Both the position numbers and the translations under genes were made by a program. The notes below the pieces were generated by a model. It worked only from the letters and a program-made list of their open reading frames with translations, was not told the origin of the DNA and ran no database searches. Shown here in pieces: positions 31,033 to 34,991 of a stretch of DNA of 34,991 bases (position 1 is the stretch's first letter; each line of letters starts with the position of its first letter). Source of the stretch: Mesostigma viride (lineage: Eukaryota > Streptophyta > Mesostigmatophyceae > Mesostigmatales > Mesostigmataceae); the NCBI GenBank assembly GCA_009746045.1, contig RPFO01000709.1, positions 32,501 through 67,491 of the forward strand, in the 5' to 3' direction.

Positions 31033-31786
31033 CTAAGAGGCAGAGCCGTCGTGGAAGTTGAAGGAGAAGTCGACATCAGACCCCATAGTTTTATCCAGTA
31101 TCGTCGTCACGTTAACCCCCCACTTCACCCCTGCCAGCACCTCCCTCGCTTGCCTCAGACGTTCGCATCTATCCTTATGCCTACTCCAGTCCGCACGCTG
31201 GCACTCCTCACTGCAATATCTGGCATCCCTACATCCTCTACACCACTTGATATGAGGTCCTGTTTCGCACCCACACCCCTCCTTGGAGCACTTTCGCGTA
31301 CTACGCATGCGATCCCATCCCTCACGATCGGGTCAGAGAGCAAGAAAAAGTTCATGTTGAGGGGTACTGCCCCTACACATGCATCAGCCCTCACGCGCAG
31401 AGAATGCGTAACATTCGGGTAAATGCGCGCCCGTAGGTGCACCCAAGCTGAGCCCCTTCCTCTTCCCCCAACTCTATCTTTGGCCCCTTTGTAATGAACG
31501 ACACCAAAAGGCGGAACTCCGTCCTTGGGTCTATGGGCACTCTTAGATCCATCTGTGGTCTGAAAAAACCCTCTTGAATACAGAAGTTCATATCAGCTAG
31601 CTGGGCGTACATAATTCTCTCCATTTGGCTGAACGAATCAAACGCCAATAAAACGGCCAAGTGGCGGCCTGTCCTCTCCTGCGCGACTCGAACTTCCTCG
31701 AATATGACACGCGACAGAAAGCGAACTTGTTTGAAAACGTTTTGAAGGACGCTTCCGTAGACTTCATTCACGATCTCGGACTCCAT
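31033..31786 (-). CDS. MYND zinc-finger protein exon
   Basis: From MESEIVNEVYGSVLQNVFKQ the frame runs through TGRHLAVLLAFDSFSQMERI and TEFRLLVSFITKGPKIELGE, slips -1 near 31432 and again near 31313 (both at GGG), then gives the MYND finger: CSKEGCGCETGPHIKWCRGC, RDARYC, SEEC and H-x3-C. The order of Cys and His fits the family (C-x2-4-C, C-x2-C, YC-x3-C, H-x3-C). It ends FNFHDGSAS and TAG. MYND domains bind proline-rich partners, often in transcription or chromatin proteins. The upstream 130 residues match nothing I know. An acceptor-like AAAAAG precedes the ATG, so an upstream exon is possible. Confidence 0.6.
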
Positions 31787-31852
31787 CTTTTTCAGGGAAA
31801 AACGAACAAAAAATTCATAAAACTAATTTTATTATTTTATAATAACAGTTAC

Positions 31853-32007
31853 TTTCCTCGGAATAGTTTTTTTTTTTATCCATTCCACAAACGCGTTTGT
31901 CACAAACACCTTCCATGCTTCTCAAGAACTTGCTCCCCTGATGTTTTTGAGTATTCAAACTCGTCATCCATAGAAGAAACCAACTCCGGCACATCCTCCG
32001 AGGGTCT
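31853..32007 (-). CDS. Possible small acidic exon
   Basis: Between a TTTAG acceptor (32008-32012) and AAA/GTAACT the minus strand reads RPSEDVPELVSSMDDEFEYS and KTSGEQVLEKHG, then after a -1 slip at GG KVFVTNAFVEWIKKKTIPRK. Protein-like and flanked by plausible splice sites, but short. It would splice to the MYND exon over a small intron of 66 bp. Confidence 0.35.
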
Positions 32008-32202
32008 CTAAATTGTCATCGGCTTTCCTTTTGCTGTGGTTTCCGAAGCATTTTTTTGTGTTTTTCTTCTTTCACATTTGTTCTGCAACCATGGAGTCAT
32101 TTCGAGGGGGTGTGGTTTACCGGGTGCAGATTTAAAGTAATTTGTTTTAGCGAACGATGGTAAAAACTTCGATTAGATTATTTTAAACGACAGAGAAGCA
32201 AC

Positions 32203-32224
32203 AGAAACGACGGCGGGCCGTAAC
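32203..32224 (-). repeat. Intron hairpin motif, variant
   Basis: AGAAACGACGGCGGGCCGTA: here ACGGC pairs with GCCGT, a different stem from the CGCC/GGCG copies. Confidence 0.6.
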
Positions 32225-32239
32225 TATAGGGAAATATCT

Positions 32240-33050
32240 GTTGATATAAATCACAATGGTGACAAGCACGAGGAGCCCGCCGGCTTGGCTCGCATGCCAC
32301 TTTCAACGACAGGCGTAACTTCTTTGGCGACAGTGGTGTCCGCGGCCTCGGCTTGATGGGGGGCTCCCGGGCGCTCGGCGGTCTTCCTCGCGGCTCGGCC
32401 GCTTTGGAAAATGGCAAGAAAACGCAGGACGAAAACGGCGCGGGGCCGAACCTTAGGGTCCTATTAACAATTGATCTTACCAAGGAAGGGCCTGAGGGAT
32501 CACTCTCGACAAACCCCAATTCGTTTCGTCTTTCTTTGTTCCGCGGGCACATCCCCACATTTGACGGTAACACAAGCGCTGCGGCATCGGGTCGAAGGAT
32601 GCAAAAGGGCCTTCGGGTATTACGATCGGCGGCGGCCGTAACTATTGCCTTGCTCTGCGCCTCAGGCCGCTTCCGGCTTGGGAGGCGCCTGTTGAGGCCG
32701 GGGCCGGCTCCCTTGCGGCTGGCTATCCGGCGTTTGGGGGGTCGTCCGGCATGCGGGCTTGTCGGGCTTCGCGGCTCCACGCGTGGGCCGCTTGGCGTTC
32801 GGTGCTCGCTTCCCCGTTTGGTCTTTGGCTGCCCACTGTGTCGGTGTGCCCGGCGGGCGCCGGGGGCCGGGTCGGCGGCGGCGGCGGCGGGCCTCCGGCC
32901 GCGGGTGGCGGCGTCGTCGGTGGCGGGACTCCCTGGCCGCGTCCGGTGCAGGACGACCCCACGGCTTGGTGTGAGACGGGTGCGTTTGGGGGGCTCCTGT
33001 GTGCGGCCGGGCGGCTGTGGCCTGCACGCCTGGCCACCGGACGTGCGGTC
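32240..33050 (-). CDS. Possible upstream exons, degraded
   Basis: Three pieces look exon-like on the minus strand. 32481-32578 lies between GCCGCAG and TTG/GTAAGA and reads LCYRQMWGCARGTKKDETNW. About 32260-32405 reads AERPGAPHQAEAADTTVAKE and VTPVVESGMRAKPAGSS. About 32660-33050 is Pro/Arg/Lys-rich (KRAPNAKRPTRGAAKPDKPA). Two motif variants sit between them (32431-32452, 32622-32643). Frames are uncertain because single-base losses seem common here. Function unknown. Confidence 0.25.
32431..32452 (-). repeat. Intron hairpin motif, diverged
   Basis: GAAAACGGCGCGGGGCCGAA resembles the motif with substitutions and sits in the small intron after the donor at 32480. Confidence 0.45.
32622..32643 (-). 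repeat. Intron hairpin motif, diverged
   Basis: ACGATCGGCGGCGGCCGTAA resembles the 32203-32224 variant. It lies between the Pro-rich piece and the 32481-32578 exon. Confidence 0.45.
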
Positions 33051-33676
33051 GCAGTGGAGCCTGCTTCCCCGGAGAGAGCACATTCCAAAAACCCTCCCGC
33101 ATTTGAGCCGGTCGGTGGATGTGGTTGACAAGATGACCAACGCCTTTTTAGGACCCTGCAGAGTTCTGTGTTGTTCGGAGCCGCCATATCCCGTGAAGCG
33201 CCTGGCCGCCTTATCAAATTTGGCTGTTGAGATGGGTGGGAAGGCCTCAAATACTTTCCGACGGAATTCTTCGTCTGAAGATGAGATGAATGAAGAGATT
33301 CGGTGAGAGAACTTAAGGAGGGAGAAAGAAGTGGGAAGGAACGGGATGAGTTTGAGAAGGAGGAAGATGAGGGGATGAGAAAGGATGCAAGGGACGGATG
33401 AGGAGGGACGGGAGTGACGAGGAGAGGGGCAATGACAGGTAGGTACGAGGAGGAGACGAGGAGTCTGGTCCTTATCACAGGGAAGAGGAGGCAACATAGA
33501 TTAGCTGAGCGCATATTTCGACGCGAACGATGGGAGACGGAGGCCCGCGGGAGGGGGAGAGGCAAGGAAGGGCAGGCATTAGAAAGTGGAGCGCACCGGG
33601 GCGACAGAAGGGGAAGGGGGAGCGAGCAAGGGGCGGGGAAGGAGCTGGAAGGGGGGGAAGGGATGGGCCGCACGTC

Positions 33677-33935
33677 GGGGGTTTTTGAGGAGACGTATTG
33701 GCCAGTGAATACGAACTGGGGTGGGACACAACAGGGGGGAAAGGTACCAACTGCTTGGTCAGTGTCTGCCAGATGTATGCCTTCCCAGTTAAGGAGCAAG
33801 CAAACGACGAGGCGTGGGGAGACATCGAGGTGGTCGGACACTATCCACCAATCGGTGCGGGGTTCTATGTGCGGAAGGAAGGGGAGTCGAGAGCAGCGTG
33901 GAACGTTGGCCAGAATTATGTGTTTGTAAAAGGGG
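33677..33935 (+). CDS. Possible unrelated coding exon inside the eroded copy
   Basis: The plus strand reads VFEETYWPVNTNWG, slips -1 at a GGGG run near 33720, and continues DTTGGKGTNCLVSVCQMYAF, VKEQANDEAWGDIEVVGHYP and GAGFYVRKEGESRAAWNVGQ, then NYVFVK up to a 16-base G run. The composition and hydrophobic spacing look like a folded protein. I know no family. A donor-like GTAAAA precedes the G run. Confidence 0.35.
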
Positions 33936-33947
33936 GGGGGGGGGGGG
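33932..33947. repeat. 16-base poly-G run
   Basis: Pure G homopolymer directly after the possible exon. Confidence 0.9.
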
Positions 33948-34930
33948 TAAGGGCGAGAGGGAAGAGCGAGAGGACGTAGAGGCCGAGAGTGATGTAAGCT
34001 AGGCAGGGAGAGGAGTAGAGAGAGAGGCGACGAGAGCCAGCAGGGGCGGAGGGGAGGAGAGAGACGCCAGAGGTTGCATTGGTGCGCGGGAGGGCTTGGG
34101 AGAGAGAGAGAGAGGACAGGAGGGGGGAGGAGCTTAGCAGACGGGCGAGGGCCAATTGTTACTAGAGGGGAGAGAGGGAGACGAGCAGGAGGGGTGGGGC
34201 CGCAGGGTATTCTGTGGGATGAGGAGGGGGATCGGCAGCGAGATGGAGGAAGAGGCTCGGCAGCGTGTTACCCAAGAGGTAACGGCCGGCGGGCCGGCCG
34301 TGATGAGGATGGGGATCGCCAGCAAGGGCAGGTCTCGCGGCCTGTTAACTAGGTAGCCGAAAAGCGAGGAGCAGGGCGTTCCCGGAGGGATTTACGGCGG
34401 CGGTCGTGTCGGGAGCAAGATGGGAATGAGGCTCGTCATGGATTCATGGGGACCCGGTTGAGGGGACCCGCCGCCTCGGGAGCTCGGTTTTCGTTTGGGT
34501 CTGGGTGACGAAGCCGTGTCGTCCGTCAGGAGGGAAACGTTGTGATATTTGCCCCCGGCCGAACGGGGAGGAGCAATGCCCAGGGGCGAGACGATAATGG
34601 GGGCCTGAATGAGGATCCGATACGGACTGGGGTCGGCTGCACGGATTTTGTTTTGCGAGCACTGCGCCTGTGAGAGAAGATGGTAGTTGGGAGGCTCGTA
34701 ACGTGCGGGTCCGCGCGGAAGGCAGTCAGGTGGAGGGAGGCGTGTTGGCCGGATTTTGATGGCCGCCCGACTGAGGCTGGTTGTGGTTGGAGGGGTGGGC
34801 CAGGGCACCTCGGACCGCGGAGTAGAGGCGTTTCGGATTGGGAACGATTTCTTCGATCGGACAAAGATACGTCCACGCTGCACGTTCCGTATTTCTGTTT
34901 CTACCTCTAAGTCCGTTATCTTCACAAATA

Positions 34931-34991
34931 AATTTGCCATAGTGCATGGAGTTCCTTGCTTTATTCTATCCCCGCGAGAAGAGGAAGGAGA
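34931..34991. other. Window end, nothing seen
   Basis: No recognisable content. Confidence 0.4.

Larger units (their letters stand above)
33055..34930 (+). pseudogene. Inverted, eroded copy of the 3' part of the large gene
   Basis: On the plus strand, 33055-33290 follows the largest exon of the minus-strand gene (around 23590-23830) with many single-base losses: TGTGGTTGACAAGATGACCA, CCTGCAGAGTTCTG, GGTGGGAAGGCCTCAAATAC. 34190-34355 matches the 24-residue repeat region (GATGAGGAGGGGGATCGGCA), and 34383-34900 matches the exon's Pro-rich tail (GATTCATGGGGACC, GGTCTGGGTGACGA, GGAGGCTCGTAACGTG). The order of parts is the same. No single frame stays open for long, so it cannot make the protein as written. 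33300-34190 is not homologous and may be an insertion. Confidence 0.75.

Overview
The window looks like nuclear DNA of a eukaryote, most likely a green-lineage plant or charophyte-type alga. The reasons are intron-bearing genes with GT-AG junctions, a plant-type apyrase exon, a DnaJ-type CxxCxGxG zinc-finger exon, L1-like LINE ORF1 sequences, and many microsatellites, satellites and dispersed repeats. No operons, tRNAs, rRNAs or CRISPR arrays are visible. The species guess is an inference from style and was not looked up.

Layout. 1-9.7 kb is sparse. It holds one exon of a membrane-anchored apyrase (minus strand, 929-1567), about 1.2 kb of pentanucleotide satellite (4719-5990), a 195-bp CTC microsatellite, a CT microsatellite and one DnaJ-type zinc-finger exon (9577-9710, plus). 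9.3-20.7 kb is repeat-rich. It has two dispersed repeat families (called A and B here; B ends in an AATT-repeat tail), fragments of L1-like LINE ORF1 with what look like tandem 5'-leader units, and an inverted pair of GTGAGAAA-rich palindromic elements 3 kb apart.

21.5-33 kb is the most gene-like part: a minus-strand series of exons with good splice sites. The six downstream exons (28468 down to 21557) join with matching phases into one large protein of unknown function. Upstream lie two exons with a C-x4-C-x10-C-x2-H zinc-binding pattern, a short exon, a MYND zinc-finger exon and several weaker exons. Whether this is one very long gene or several neighbours cannot be decided here. Most of the introns carry the same short GC-rich hairpin-like motif in one orientation, sometimes three copies in tandem. 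Nearly every exon needs one or more -1 reading-frame corrections, often at G or C runs, which points to consensus base-deletion errors or very recent decay.

33.05-34.93 kb is a heavily eroded, inverted copy of the 3' part of that large gene, with about 900 bp of different sequence inside it that contains a possible separate coding exon.

The best candidate for something new is the intron-resident motif family. It sits in intron after intron of the 21.5-33 kb locus, its stem changes look compensatory, and a close relative of it is translated as a 24-residue repeat inside the largest exon on the opposite strand.
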